A stretch of 64,000 nt of DNA from Hybos culiciformis (lineage: Eukaryota; Arthropoda; Insecta; Diptera; Hybotidae). Positions 14,777 to 49,222 of the stretch are shown piece after piece. Location: assembly GCA_964007475.1 (NCBI GenBank), contig OZ023275.1, positions 38,807,381 through 38,871,380 of the forward strand, given 5' to 3'. Position 1 is the stretch's first letter. Every line of letters starts with the position of its first letter. A program made the position numbers and the translations under genes. Under the pieces are notes generated by a model. The model was not told where the DNA came from. It saw nothing but the letters and a program-made list of their open reading frames with translations, and ran no database searches.

Positions 14777-17700
14777 TTAATGTTCACATATAAGTATCTT
14801 TTATAGTTTTGCTAATTGATCGTAACAACAAACATTAATTTACTGTAAAATGATAAAAAAAAAATATAATAAAAAATTGTATAAATTAAAATTTTTAATT
14901 TTCATAATAGCTTAATAAAATTCATAATAAAATGTATAAAAATTAATTTAAATAAAAATTAAATATATATGTATGTAAAATGTTGTTCATAATGTTTTTC
15001 ATTTTCATGTTTCTGTTAAAAAAAAAAAAAAAAAAAAACAAACCCATTATGAAACCATAGGAGACGCAAAATTTCTAACTACTAGTTTTGAATATTATTT
15101 TTTTTTTTTTTTTATTAATTTAATTTATATAAATAAGTTCTTTCTCATTTCGTTTTCATTAAAAAAAGAAAAAAAATACATAAAAAAAAAAACAAATCGA
15201 GAATTTCTTTTACGCACAAATTTCCATAACTTGTTTGAATTGATTTTCCCACAACTTAACTTATTTTGTTCATATAATTTTGTTTTCAATCGCGGCTATA
15301 TATAATTTGCTTTGCAAGAAAAATATTATATTAATTTGTTTATTTTTATTAAGATACGATAATTATTTTTTTTTCATTAATTTCATTTTCTTTAATTTAA
15401 TTCTTCAAAGCACTTCATTCAAAGTAAAAAACAAAGATTTTTTAGTGTATATAAACACCAGGTGTAAACTAACATTGATATGCATATAAAGATTAAATTT
15501 AAATGTTGAATTTACAAACGACAAGGATTACAATATGATAATTTTATGCGATATCCCTTTAAACTTTTGTTACGCTTCATTGGAATGTTATTTGACTTGC
15601 TATTTATTTTTTTTTCTCCAAAAATTACATTACCATTAAATGTTGTTGTCAAACTGGTTAATTCCTAGTACAAATTAAAAGAACATTTAAATCATATTTC
15701 ATATTTTCGATTTGAATATTCCTTAGGTATTTTGTAGTATAAATGCTCGTTTATATAGTCAGCATGAATATTTGGATAATCAAAATTTTGATTAGTTTTT
15801 TTTTTTATTTAAGTAAGGTTGAAATATAAAAAAAAATATTTATGCTTTTATTTATGTTTTTAAAATTTGGTCAAAGAAAAGTTATTTCGGCAGGAAAAAG
15901 AATAAAAAAAAATTTATTTTTTTTTTTTTTTCAAATAAAAAAACAAATTTAAATTTTTATTATGAATTTATTATTAATTTCATGATTTTACAGAAGTTAA
16001 CTGGAATTTGTATATTTTGGAATAAAATTTGTTGTTATTTTTATTTTTTTATTATTGTTATTATATTAAAAAAATCGATGACGAATCCTCTAAATATTTT
16101 CTAAGAATTTTATTAAAATAAAAAAAAATAAATAAAAAAGTTGACCAACATTTTTAATATACTGAATCTTATTTTATAAAAATAGGTTGATGGTAGTACA
16201 ATTAACATGATCTAAAACTTATAAATAGTCTTTAAGATACACAGTCATTATGGATAAGATTATTTTCAATATATCGCTTCGAATTGAAACAGCCTTGTAT
16301 GCTGAGGCCAATATATATCTTTTCACTGTTCGAAGACCTTTACTTCTACATAATATATAAATAAAATCTATAACACTTAGTTATCTTTGCTATTCTAGCA
16401 GTTAATATAATATCTAAATAATTTCCATTATTGCAATATTTTTCTTATATGGAGCCACTCTCGCTCTGTAGAACGTAAAATTATGTAATCAAAAAGTCAA
16501 GCGTAAAATTATGACAACATTGCTTTTGAAAACGTAAAATATTTAAAAAAATTTATGACTTTTATTTACTACTTATGTGTGAAATTGTCATTTAACCTGT
16601 TCAAAGTATCAATTGAAGGTTTTTTTTTTAAATATATTTTTCTACTACACAGTAAAATCAACTTGGAACGTGATCTAAACAATAAATTAAATTTAGAATC
16701 AAAAATTTTTTTTATTTCAATAAAAAAGAAACTATCACAATTGGATATAGTCCCCGAACAGAGTACCGAAAAAAAAAATAGAATGACACTGTTCCTTTTT
16801 TTTTTTTAATAAAAATAATTAAGTATCTTTATTTCCATAATTCAGTTAAGATTCTTTTCTTCTGAACATGTTTTTCTATCCTGGGAGACAATAAAAATAT
16901 TCTAAAAGTTATATTCATTAATGAAAATAATGAGATAGATATATTTTATTCATTCATGTGAATATTCTGGATTTCTATTTTTCAATTGTTCTGGATCACG
17001 TTCAAAATCAGGAAAAATTTATACTATCTATGAATACAGTATGAATATTTTACTGACAACTAGTTATAGGCGCCATTTAATCTAAAATCCCAAAATTTAA
17101 AACTTAAAAAAAGCTTAAAAAAATATCCATAATATTTAAGGAAAATCCACTCAAGTCTTGAAAGTGTATCAAACCAGATATATAAAAATTAACAAAAATT
17201 GAATTTGAGGATATGTTTTGGGAAAATTTAATAACCTGAATTCATGATCTTGCAGATACTTCACTGTTCAAAGTAAATTAGAAGAGGTTTTATACTAAGT
17301 ATCACAGTGACTAATATATACGCGCTGTATTATTCAGTAATAAATTTTGTAAACTGTTCTAGAATTTTGCGCAATCTTCGGAATCTTTTTTATTAAACAT
17401 TTTACATACGTATGTTCGAGTATATACTTATTACATAATGTATAACAATTACTAGAAAATAATTCTATACAATTTTTTTATTGGAATAAATCAAAATAAT
17501 ATAATAATAATATTAAAAAAAAGAGCAATTCCCAAATGTTTGTTTTTTTCTTTAATTTTTCAAAATTCCACTTAAATTATTAATACTTTATATAGAGAAA
17601 CATAAAAAAATAAAATCTTCAAAAATAATTTCCCCATGGCCTTCTTAAATAGGTGGTCTACCGTTAAATTAAATTTGTTCATATAGCATCAAAAATATAT

Positions 17701-18878
17701 AACAAAAAGAAAAAACACAGCAAAAATCCTTTTGGCGGTTTCTATCTTAAGGCCTTTTATTGTTCGCAGTCCAATTAAATTCAATATTTTTTAAGATTTA
17801 TTTTTCAGATAAATGATTGCAAATTATTGACAGATGTGATTTTAATTTCATTTTACTTTTATTTTTTTCGTTATCCTTTTCAGATACATTTTTTTTTTGT
17901 ACTGAAATTTTTGTGTTCTTAAACCACATAACAATATTTTGAAATTTGCACAAAAATTATTATTTTATTAGAGTGGAATATCTTTTCAAATTAAAAAAAA
18001 AAAAAGAAGAAATCATTCAATTGTAAAAATAGTTTTCATTGTTCGGGAAAATTGTTTTTCTAATTTTTTTTTTCGAATTACTTTATATGTCTTTTTTGTT
18101 TTCCTATATTTACAATCTAAGTTCAGTGAGTTCAAAGTTAAGTACAAAAATTTTAACATTTTTATGATTGGTCTTGGAAATTGTTTCCTTATTGTTATGC
18201 GATTATTTTAAAAATGTGATGATTTCTATTATAGTTCTAGAAAAAAAAAAAGGAATTCTTTTATGAATTTTATATTTGTTTAAATTTGCCAGCCATATTT
18301 GCTTAATAATGTACACCTATAAAATGTGGTGATAATTTTAATTTGTATACATGTAGTGCAAAATTTACTCAGGGGATATTGGTGATAGAAAAAGATTTAA
18401 GTTTATTTCAATTATTTAAGTAACATTTAGTTCTTTCAGAAAATTTTTAGGTTTATAGTTAGAAAATATATTTATTGGTCAATTAATTATTATTTGTGAG
18501 ATCTGTTATACAACATAGACAAGTATCTTACAGCGTTCGTCAAGATGTCAACACATTTCAAAGCCATAACGTTGTTAAATTTTGATGATTTTTTTATCTA
18601 AAATTTGATAGATTTTTACATAATAAGTATTTTAGACAAAGAAATTATCTATTTTCGCAAATTTTTTTTTTCTACAAATAAAAATATTTTAAATTTTTGG
18701 AAATTAATTTGAAACTACCAGTCTTTAGCATTATAATTATATTTTCTTAAAAACAATTTTTTTTTTTTTGAGAATTAAAAGCCTCTACTTTTTTTTTTTT
18801 TGAATTTGTATCTTTAAGATAAAATACCAAAAAATTTCGTTTGAATTTTATTATTTTTTTTAATGTCAAGCTACCTAA

Positions 18879-18904
18879 TAATCCTGTTTTGGGTTCATGG
18901 ATTA
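18879..18904. promoter_or_regulatory. Paired K50-homeodomain-type sites (TAATCC ... GGATTA)
   Basis: TAATCC at 18879-18884 and GGATTA at 18899-18904 are two oppositely oriented copies of the preferred Bicoid/Otd (lysine-50 homeodomain) binding sequence, 14 bp apart and about 660 bp upstream of the first coding exon. Autoregulation is a reasonable guess. However, this hexamer should occur dozens of times by chance in 64 kb of this composition, so the pair is only suggestive. Confidence 0.2.
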
Positions 18905-19565
18905 TCCTAACCGAAAAAGAAAAATAACACTAAAAAAAAAAAAAAAAGGAAAAGATCAGGTTATTTGCCGCCGCAAAAATATATTTTTCTATTTTCTTTT
19001 GACAACATATTTTTACATAAATAAAAGATGAGAAACAAAGTAAAATATTTGTTATTATTATTTTTTTTGTTTATTTTCTTCTTTTTTTTTTTTTTAAATA
19101 ATTTCAGGAATACCTACAACACTTTTGCATTAAATTGTGGTGGTCCTTAAATTAGGAATCTATGTATATTAAATAATTTTTACCCTATAATGGGAGGTCT
19201 TGTCAAATGGATTGCAATTTTTGTTTTCTTTTAATATGCAATTTTAATTTTAACTTAAAAAATATTTTGTTAATAATCATATCCGTCGGTATTTGAATAT
19301 TTTGGTATCGAGCTTATTTAAATCTTTATTTTTCATTTTTTATATACAATAAAATTTAAGTAATATTGTAAATTTGTGGAAATAAAATGTATATTATCAT
19401 ATTTACGATTTCATCTAATACTATAATACGTTTAGAAATAAAGTTAATGAAAGTTCGAATTAAGCTTTTTCATAAGAGCAATGTCTAAATTTTTTATCAA
19501 ATATTATTCGTTCATCTATTAAGTATGTGTTTATATTTATTTTATCTTTTAATTTTTTTTTGCAG

Positions 19566-19655
19566 ATTTTATCAACATTGAAAAATTAACATCAATAAAT
19601 TTATTTAAATATAATAAACCCATTCACGGTGGCGCTGCATTCAACGGAGGCCTTA
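19566..19655 (+). other. oc: 5' UTR portion of the first coding exon of oc/otd
   Basis: The exon start is inferred from the 3' splice site TTTTTTTTTGCAG ending at 19565. The 90 bases before the start codon contain no upstream ATG. An in-frame TAA lies at 19596-19598, so the first in-frame ATG is at 19656. The last 30 or so bases before that ATG are conspicuously GC-rich and open in the coding frame (see findings). Confidence 0.6.
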
Positions 19656-41583
<21,928 letters not shown>

Positions 41584-41757
41584 GACATCCTGACAATGCA
41601 ACAACAACAACAGCAACAACAATACCAAAATTATAAACAACCAACACAACAGCAGCTAAATCTGTTTGATAGTGACCGAAATATTATCAACGATTTAAAA
41701 TCTCAGGTTAATGAAAATATGTTAATGATGATGATTAATAAGGTTAATAGCGAGTAA
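41584..41757 (+). other. oc: Candidate stop-codon readthrough extension of oc/otd (57 codons)
   Basis: Directly after the TAG the same frame stays open for 57 codons and closes with TAA at 41755-41757, followed at once by a second TAA. The predicted peptide starts DILTM, has eight Gln (seven CAA and one CAG) at positions 6-13, then YQNYKQPTQQQLNLFD (14-29), and ends NKVNSE. The other two forward frames close after 3 and 17 codons. Glutamine-rich, low-complexity content with alternating synonymous codons resembles translated sequence more than A+T-rich UTR. Stop-codon readthrough is well documented in insects and enriched in regulatory genes. Translation here is inferred, not shown. Confidence 0.4.
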
Positions 41758-42725
41758 TAAAAACTATAATTTTTATCAAATGATGATAAATTCTAATTAC
41801 CTAACACTAACTTAATGAGTAATCGAGTATAAAATTCATAAATTTTTACTACAACAATATGATTTTCTCTAGTATTGTGTATAATTAAATGAGTTAAATA
41901 ATATATTTAAGAACTTTAAACAGTATCAGAAGCTAAAGATTCTTAGATACTTATTCTTACAAATTCCTGACAATACTTGTCTTTTAACGTAAATCGTTAT
42001 TTTTATGAACTTCGATTACTCAGTTCTTTTACCTTCTTACTTTTCAAATCAACATTATTTTTGTACCACCATTTATTGAAACTCTAATAAAATTTTCTGC
42101 GACCTTAAACATATCCCTTACTTATCATAAAAAATTATGAATTTTTAATTTACTGTGCAGTGACGACGATGTAAGTATTGAGAAACTTATATAGATCTTC
42201 TTTTTGATACTTAAGGCAAATAAGATAATTATTTTTTCTAAAACTTCAGGAACACAACTTGTTATTATCGAAAAAGTTAAGTGATAAAAAAGATTTAATA
42301 AAATTTTGCAATTTAGTATAAATTTGAAATTTTAAAAGTCTCATGATTATTAGGTAGAACCAGAAAATACATAATGGTTAAATTTTACCACAGTCAACCC
42401 AATTTTGGTGGACTGAAAGACGGGACTATTTCTTGAAAGTAAAATGTATGAATTAACCCAGGAATCAATTAGTTCTTTCTCTGTTCAAATTATTAAAATT
42501 CAAATTATTAAAATCTGAATTGAGTAAAAATTGATGAATGGGAGGCAGTAATTAAAATTATATATAGATTTAGGTTAAAAAAGAAAACTATATGAGATAA
42601 ATTTTAAAATGAAGAATTTGTAAATAATCTAATTTATAAAATACAAATATATATATAAGTGATTTTTTAAATTTAAGTAATAAAGTTAAAAAAAAATATT
42701 GATTGTGTAAATGTATTATACATAA

Positions 42726-42731
42726 AATAAA
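42726..42731 (+). terminator. Candidate polyadenylation signal AATAAA
   Basis: AATAAA followed within a few bases by a G/T-then-C-rich stretch. It lies about 1.1 kb past the stop. Several other AATAAA occurrences precede it, so the choice is tentative. Confidence 0.2.
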
Positions 42732-45700
42732 GTTTTTCCCCTTTAATTTTATTAATTAATTTAACCAAAATGGTCAAATTAATTCTTTTAATTTCAAATA
42801 ACTTTCAGTTTCAAACTATTTTTTTTTATTATTTCTAACCGTCTGTAAAGTCGGACTTGACAAGAACAATTTTATTCAATTAGTTTTGCTTACAATACTT
42901 TATTTGGAAAATTCTTTTCAAACTTTAACTTTTTTTTCAAATTATAAAAATACATGATAATACAAAAAAATAAAACTAATTTTGATGTACTTTTTTTCAA
43001 ACTTATTATTGAATTTAAAATAATTACAAAGAAAATATTTGAATACAAAACTCTTCCAAACGAAAAGAACAAAATTCAAGCTCAAAATTATAAAAAAAAA
43101 AGTTTTGAAAATTAGTATATTATTATTACTAACTCATTAAACATTTTTACAAAAATTTATTGACTGCGTAAAGTTTGTTCACAGTTCATAAAAAAATAGG
43201 TTTTTCTTAGTAACACAGGAAATCCTCATATAAAATTAAATTTGTTATGGTTTAGCATAAAATCTGTATATTCGAAAATGAATGAGTATTATGTGAGGCT
43301 TACCTGTAACAAAATAATAGAGATCAATTCAAATTTATATGATTTGTTGTGCATTAAAATTATGATTATTAACACAACGAATTTAAATAGATTTATTTAT
43401 TATTATTTCTACTTATTCTCTTTAAATTAATTACACTACATATACTTTAATTACAATTCATGTCACTCAGTAAAATTGGCGCTATTCAAATTTTATGTAT
43501 ATTATAAAAAAAAACTATAGAAATATATTTTTTATTTATATCTTCACTCTGTGGCATAAATTTAATTGTTATACAGAAAAATTTAAAAAAAAAAATCATA
43601 TAAATTTGTTATTTAAATCGATTTTATTTTAATTTATCTTTAATATTTTAAATACATTGCATTAAATAAAAAAATTAAAACAAAAATCCCACGCGTTCTC
43701 AATTTTTTTTTCCTGTTTTGTATTTCTTAATTTTGCAATAAAAATATTATTTAAAAAAAAAAAAAGAATTTTTAAAACGAAAATTAAAATGAAAAAAAAA
43801 AAAAAATTAATTGAATGAAAATAAAATAAAAGCATTCATTTAATTTAATATTCATTAATTATACATAATCATTATTAATAAATGTAATTTCTTTTACTTT
43901 TTTCATCAAAATTAAAAGCAAGGAATTAAAATCAGATGATAATAAAAATATTTACACTACAAATATATAATGACAAAAAAAATTTTTCTGTATTGGCAAA
44001 ATTTTTAAAAAATAATTTTTTTTTTCTGTATTATGTACTTATATAATATATTTAGGATAATGTAAAATTAATCAAATTTTAATTCAATAAATCGAAACAA
44101 GGCTAGCAAATAATTTTCAATGTAAGACCTAAATTTTTATTTTTTTGTTAAATTATTTTTCCTGATCAAGCCTAAATATTTTTAACTCAAATATTTTTGA
44201 AAATATATATATATATATTAATTGCAATCTAATACTATCACTAGCCGTATGTCTGACTTATGCCTAACAGATAAATTTTTGGTCTAATATACTTTGTAGC
44301 GATAGTAAATTTTAATTTTGTATAAAAGAAAGTGTTAAAATTATAAATTGAAATTCAAACAAAAAATAAGCAAATTCAGAAAATTTATAATTATGATACT
44401 TACAAATAATATTAAATTTCAACAAAAAAAAATATTAAAAAAAATTAATAATTGTTTGTAAAACATTTTTAATTTTTAGTTTAATGTTTATTAAATTGAA
44501 ATATATTATATATATATATAAATAAAGTGAAAAAAAATTATACTTAATTGTAAAAAAAAAATAAAAAAAAAAATATAAGAAAAAATGAAACAAAAAATTA
44601 ATAAAAAATATATCATTTAAAAAAAAAAAGATGGAATTTTCTTTATTATAAAATTTACTTAACTAAGTATCTCATAAAACAGTTTTGAATAACATATATT
44701 TAAACGTTAATGCAATAACACAATGTCCTTTACTATATGGTTACTACATAGCTTCAGAAATTCTTAACCAAATTCATTCGACAATTTAAAATTTAAGTTT
44801 CTAAAAAGTAGTCTGAAAAATATGACTTTTATTTTATATTAATTTGATGCTGACTTTTATAAATTGATTAATCATGAGTGAAACTTACATTTAAAAAAAT
44901 ATCTTATAGTTCCCATTTCTTAATAAATTGTCATTTATGTCTTAAAAGTAATGAAACATTCTGGAGAAAACTGGATCAGGATTTGCCATTTAAATTTCGT
45001 TATTCGAAGAAATATTCCCTGTTTTTTCAATATACATCAAAATAATGAATCATTTGACTGGAATTTCTAAGATGTAAAAGCGGTTGTATATTGAAATCAT
45101 TTTTTGAACAATATGGCATGTACCCTTTGGCATAGTATTGTTCCCAGGTAATTAATCAGAAAGTTTTAATTCAATAACGAAAAGATATCTAAACAGGCAG
45201 TTTCAATATTTTCAATATTTAACGCATAATTTAATCAGAATTTTATTATTTGAAGCTTATTTAAGAACCAATTATTAATTTTTATTTCAACTATTATAAT
45301 ATAGATAAACATATAATATTATACATTATTGTACGAAATATATTGTACATACTTTTTGTTACAACAGAATTAATGCGGATTATAAATGTAATTTATTTAA
45401 TCAAAAAGTGGAAAATTTGAGCAAATTTCGCGCTTGTTTTAGGTCAGTAAGTAAATACATGAATGTGGCATAAAAAATGTACAAAAAGGCAACAAACTAG
45501 ATAAAAAAAACACACTCTTGTGAAAAAAAACTATTAAACTCTTTAAATTAGATAAATTTACATATAATGTATATCCTTAATTATAATATGACTCGTTTCA
45601 TATTAATTTAACAATATCATGTTGGAATACAGATTTATAATTTCGGTCAATGCTTTCTAAATATTAATTTAACAAAAACTCTTTTGGTACATAAAATAAG

Positions 45701-47460
45701 CAAACATATATCGCATTCCTTTTAAGGTTTCACGCAGCATGAAGCTGATTGAGTGTCCAGATTAACTTTTTAAGGCTGCACACTCCTTGTGGTAAATTTT
45801 TTGTCTAACAAAAACAAAATTATAAGAAAAGTTAAATTAAAAAAAAAATTATATATACTTAGTTATACCAACAGCCGACCATATTTATCATTATTATTTC
45901 ATATAAAAAAAAATTATCATTATCAAGCTAATTTGTCTACAATTTTCTAGAAATCTTCGTTTATATATCCCTTCTAAGAAGTCGTACACACTTTCAAGCA
46001 CATAATGAAAGAGTTTTATCTACTCATCTTCACGCCCCCTTATTCCATGTACCAGTAGATATCATTTAACATCATACAAAGCGAATGTTTGACATGCGAA
46101 CAAAGTTATCATTTCTAAATGGACATCTTAATTTACTATATTATATGTATGTAGATAAATATACTAATTTGTATAAAACAAAAATTCAAGAAATTAAAAT
46201 AGGGTTAAAGCAATAGTAATTCAGAATTAGAAACGAAGAAAAACCTAGTATATTTTAACTCTCTTTATGACATATATAATAAACATTTTTTCTTGAATTG
46301 TGTAAGATGATAGTTATTTTCTTCCAACCTTAAACTTAATACCTTAACTTCATTATCTATTTAGATACATTTGGATTTGTTATATTTGGATACTTCATTA
46401 TGTATTTGGATACAAATTTAGTTAAAAATTAGATGATTTCCTTAATGAACTACATTTTGAAGATATATATCTAATTTAATAAAAATATTAACTAAAAAAC
46501 TTTCAAAGCAATAGATTTTGTTACACAAAAGTACTAAAAAAATAGTAGATTATTAAAAATTCATGAAAATTCCTTTTTTCCCATTCATCCTTTTTTTTTC
46601 TATATGCATTCATCAAAAAAAAACTATATATATTTAATTTTAATGTATTTTAGGACGCGTGTTTCTTATCCAGTTTCCCAATTTTCATCATCCTGATTAT
46701 ATTTTAATATTTAATTCCGTTTTGCTCCAGAATTGTTTGCGATTTTATTATTGTTAAGCGATTAAATTGTGAAGAGATGTTAATCTGACTAGGTATATAG
46801 ATAGATATACTACCTTTTTATTATATCTTGTTTTTATAGTAAATTGAACGAGGAATCAGTTTACTTTTTATTCATTCATTATTATAAAATTTATATAAAA
46901 AAAAAATTCAATTCCACTCACTGATTTTTTTTTTGCTTTCTTTTTAGAAAAACGAAACGAGAGGAAACTTTATTTTTGGGGGCACGTGACTCCTTAAATA
47001 GCAAATGAAATTATATATTTTATTTTTTTTTATTTTAATGTTAAATTAAAAGAATTTTAATTTGAAATATGATAGCATGACAGTAAATTAAAATAAACTG
47101 TAACGATATTTTTATGGTTCAATAAAATTTCAATAGTTTAGTAAATTGAAATGAATATAAGAGAAAAATAATCATATTTTTGCTTAAATTTATGTATTCT
47201 AGAAAAAAAAAAAAAGATAAAAAACTTATTTCACCACGCATGGGAATATTTTATTTCATTTTTAAAAATTATTTAAATTTATTGTTTTAGTTCATTAAAG
47301 ACATTCAAATAAATTGTGCGTCTTAAAAACATTGAAATGAAGAATTAAAAATTAAAAATTGTTCGAAAAGTGATAGTGTTACATTTAGGTCCAATAGATT
47401 TTATTAAAAAATTAACTTTATGTTCGTATGGGGGATTATTAGGCATAATACCTTATCTTA

Positions 47461-47629
47461 AAACTGACCTTAGAGCGGAACTGATCTGTAAACTGACCTG
47501 TAAACTGACCAGTGAACAGGCCTTCCTCATACAAAAAAAAAGGAAAAAAAGGAACTAACCTTTGCGTAAAAGGCCAGTTTGCAGACAAAAAAAGTTAGTT
47601 TGCAGACAAAAAAGGTCAGTTTGTAGACA
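47461..47629. repeat. Array of inverted short repeats with GTAAACTGACC core
   Basis: Three forward copies of an (GT)AAACTGACC core (47461, 47488, 47500) are followed by three copies in the opposite orientation: GGCCAGTTTGC at 47572, GTTAGTTTGC at 47594 and GGTCAGTTTGT at 47614. Each reversed copy is followed by AGAC and, for the first two, a poly-A spacer. The spacer between the arms includes poly-A/GGAA sequence. The two halves could fold into a stem. Origin unknown; possibly the core of a decayed transposon. Confidence 0.6.
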
Positions 47630-49175
47630 TTATAGTTGCCAACTTTTCTGCCTTTTTTCTATTTTCAAAAGATTGGCAATACAAATTTAAAAATAAACAA
47701 GATAAAAAAGAGTTTGTTTACACTTCGTTTTTTTAAGTGTCAAAAAAAAGAGTGTGTACGGGTAAGGTGGCCTTAGAAACCTTTTCAGACAAGTGCAGAT
47801 ACGGTATAAGACAATCTTTCAAAACTGTATACTATGTTCAATATTTTAAATTAAATAAAATTATTTTTTAATTTATCGCATTTACTTTAAACAAATCATC
47901 CATTTCTGAAATAATTAATAATAAACCTTTAAAATTTTTGAAAATTCTAAGTTTAAATAAAGTTTTATTTCTGAATTATAGGATTAAGTTAAAATTCAAT
48001 GTTGAGAACATTTAAAATTTATTATTGCCCACCTTAATTTGAAATCTTACAGACATTGTCAACTTTAACTAAGTATAATCTATTTAAGATGTTACTGTAA
48101 GATCAAATATCAGTTTTCAGCAAAGTAGGTATATCGGTAAGTTTGTAAGTTAATATAGCTGGTGCGTAGAAGCTGCAACTTCATCACAACTCAAGAAAAC
48201 ATTTGATTTTTTTTTTTCAGGAAATTCATTTCCCTGAAACATATAAATAAGGAAATGATCGTTATGCTTTTTTTTTTTGGTCATAAATTATTATTAATAT
48301 TTTATATTTTTTTCTATTTTTATTAATATCCGTATCAAATAATTTTTATTATATGTTCAAATTTTGATATTTTTCTTATAACAATAATAATATAAAAAAA
48401 AAAAAAATGAAAATATATAAATAGAAGTTATATTTTTAGGTCTAAGTTTCCGTTTCCCATTGTTGAAAATTTGTCATCACTAATCGTGAAGAGAAAAATA
48501 AAAAAAAATTATTAAAAAAATGCATCAAGGAATTAAAAAAAAAAGTTTTTTTTTCTTCGATCTTTCAGGCCAATAACAACTGCAGAATTCCATTTTTCCC
48601 ATCTTTCGTATAAAAAAATGTTTCATATTAGTTTTTTTTTATTATTTTCATATTATGTTGTTTTTTTTTTGTTTGTCTTTTGTTTCATTTTTTTTTATAA
48701 GTTAATGTCAAATTAATATTATTCCCTAACGCATGTCCTGAATTTTATTTTTTTTTTTAAATCCATTCTAAGCCGGAAGCATGCTCTGCCTTATATATAA
48801 ATGTGTATATATTTGTATACATAAAATTAAATAAAAGTTATAAAATATTGCGAGCTCATATAATTTTTGGACCTCATATTAATAATATTTTTATTATAAT
48901 TTTTTTTTATTAATGATTTTTTTTTAATTTTTGATCAAAGCAAAGCAATCAAATTCAAAGTCAATTTAATTTATGCTCTTTATGCTGTAAAATAATGATC
49001 AGAAACAAAAAGTTTGTTTAAACGTTTTTTTCAAACAAATTGATTTTTCTGTTCTTAACTAAAGATTGTTAAATAAATCTGAGGAGAAAACAAAAGATAC
49101 ATGTCCTAAAAGTCTGTTTATATTTATATAAATAAATTCATTTCATTATTAAATCAGTAGTCAAGTGTTTAGTAA

Positions 49176-49222
49176 ATGGGGGTTAGTTAATGGGGGTTAG
49201 TTAATGGGGGTTAGTTAATGGG
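49176..49222 (+). repeat. 14-bp tandem repeat ATGGGGGTTAGTTA, 3.4 copies
   Basis: Three identical 14-mers (49176-49189, 49190-49203, 49204-49217) and five bases of a fourth. It is G-rich on one strand with four GGG(GG) runs, so quadruplex formation is conceivable. No telomeric array is implied. Confidence 0.85.

Larger units (their letters stand above)
1..19565. other. Upstream non-coding A+T-rich region (likely intron plus regulatory DNA of oc/otd)
   Basis: I found no convincing coding exon here. Every open frame is short and low in complexity (runs of F, K, I, N, L), as expected by chance in such A+T-rich DNA. The region ends with a good 3' splice site, a T-rich tract followed by TGCAG at 19561-19565. 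That suggests at least its right-hand part is an intron behind a 5' UTR exon, which may lie here or outside the window. Recognisable contents are a 22-bp palindrome near 3265, a dispersed-repeat-like insertion near 12395-12540 and a hAT-like transposon remnant near 14384. The promoter could not be located from sequence alone. Confidence 0.6.

Noticed and set aside
41756..41761. AATAAA overlapping the second stop as the polyadenylation site
   Set aside because: It lies immediately at the end of the open frame and is easily produced by TAATAA followed by A residues. A much longer 3' UTR is more usual for this gene.
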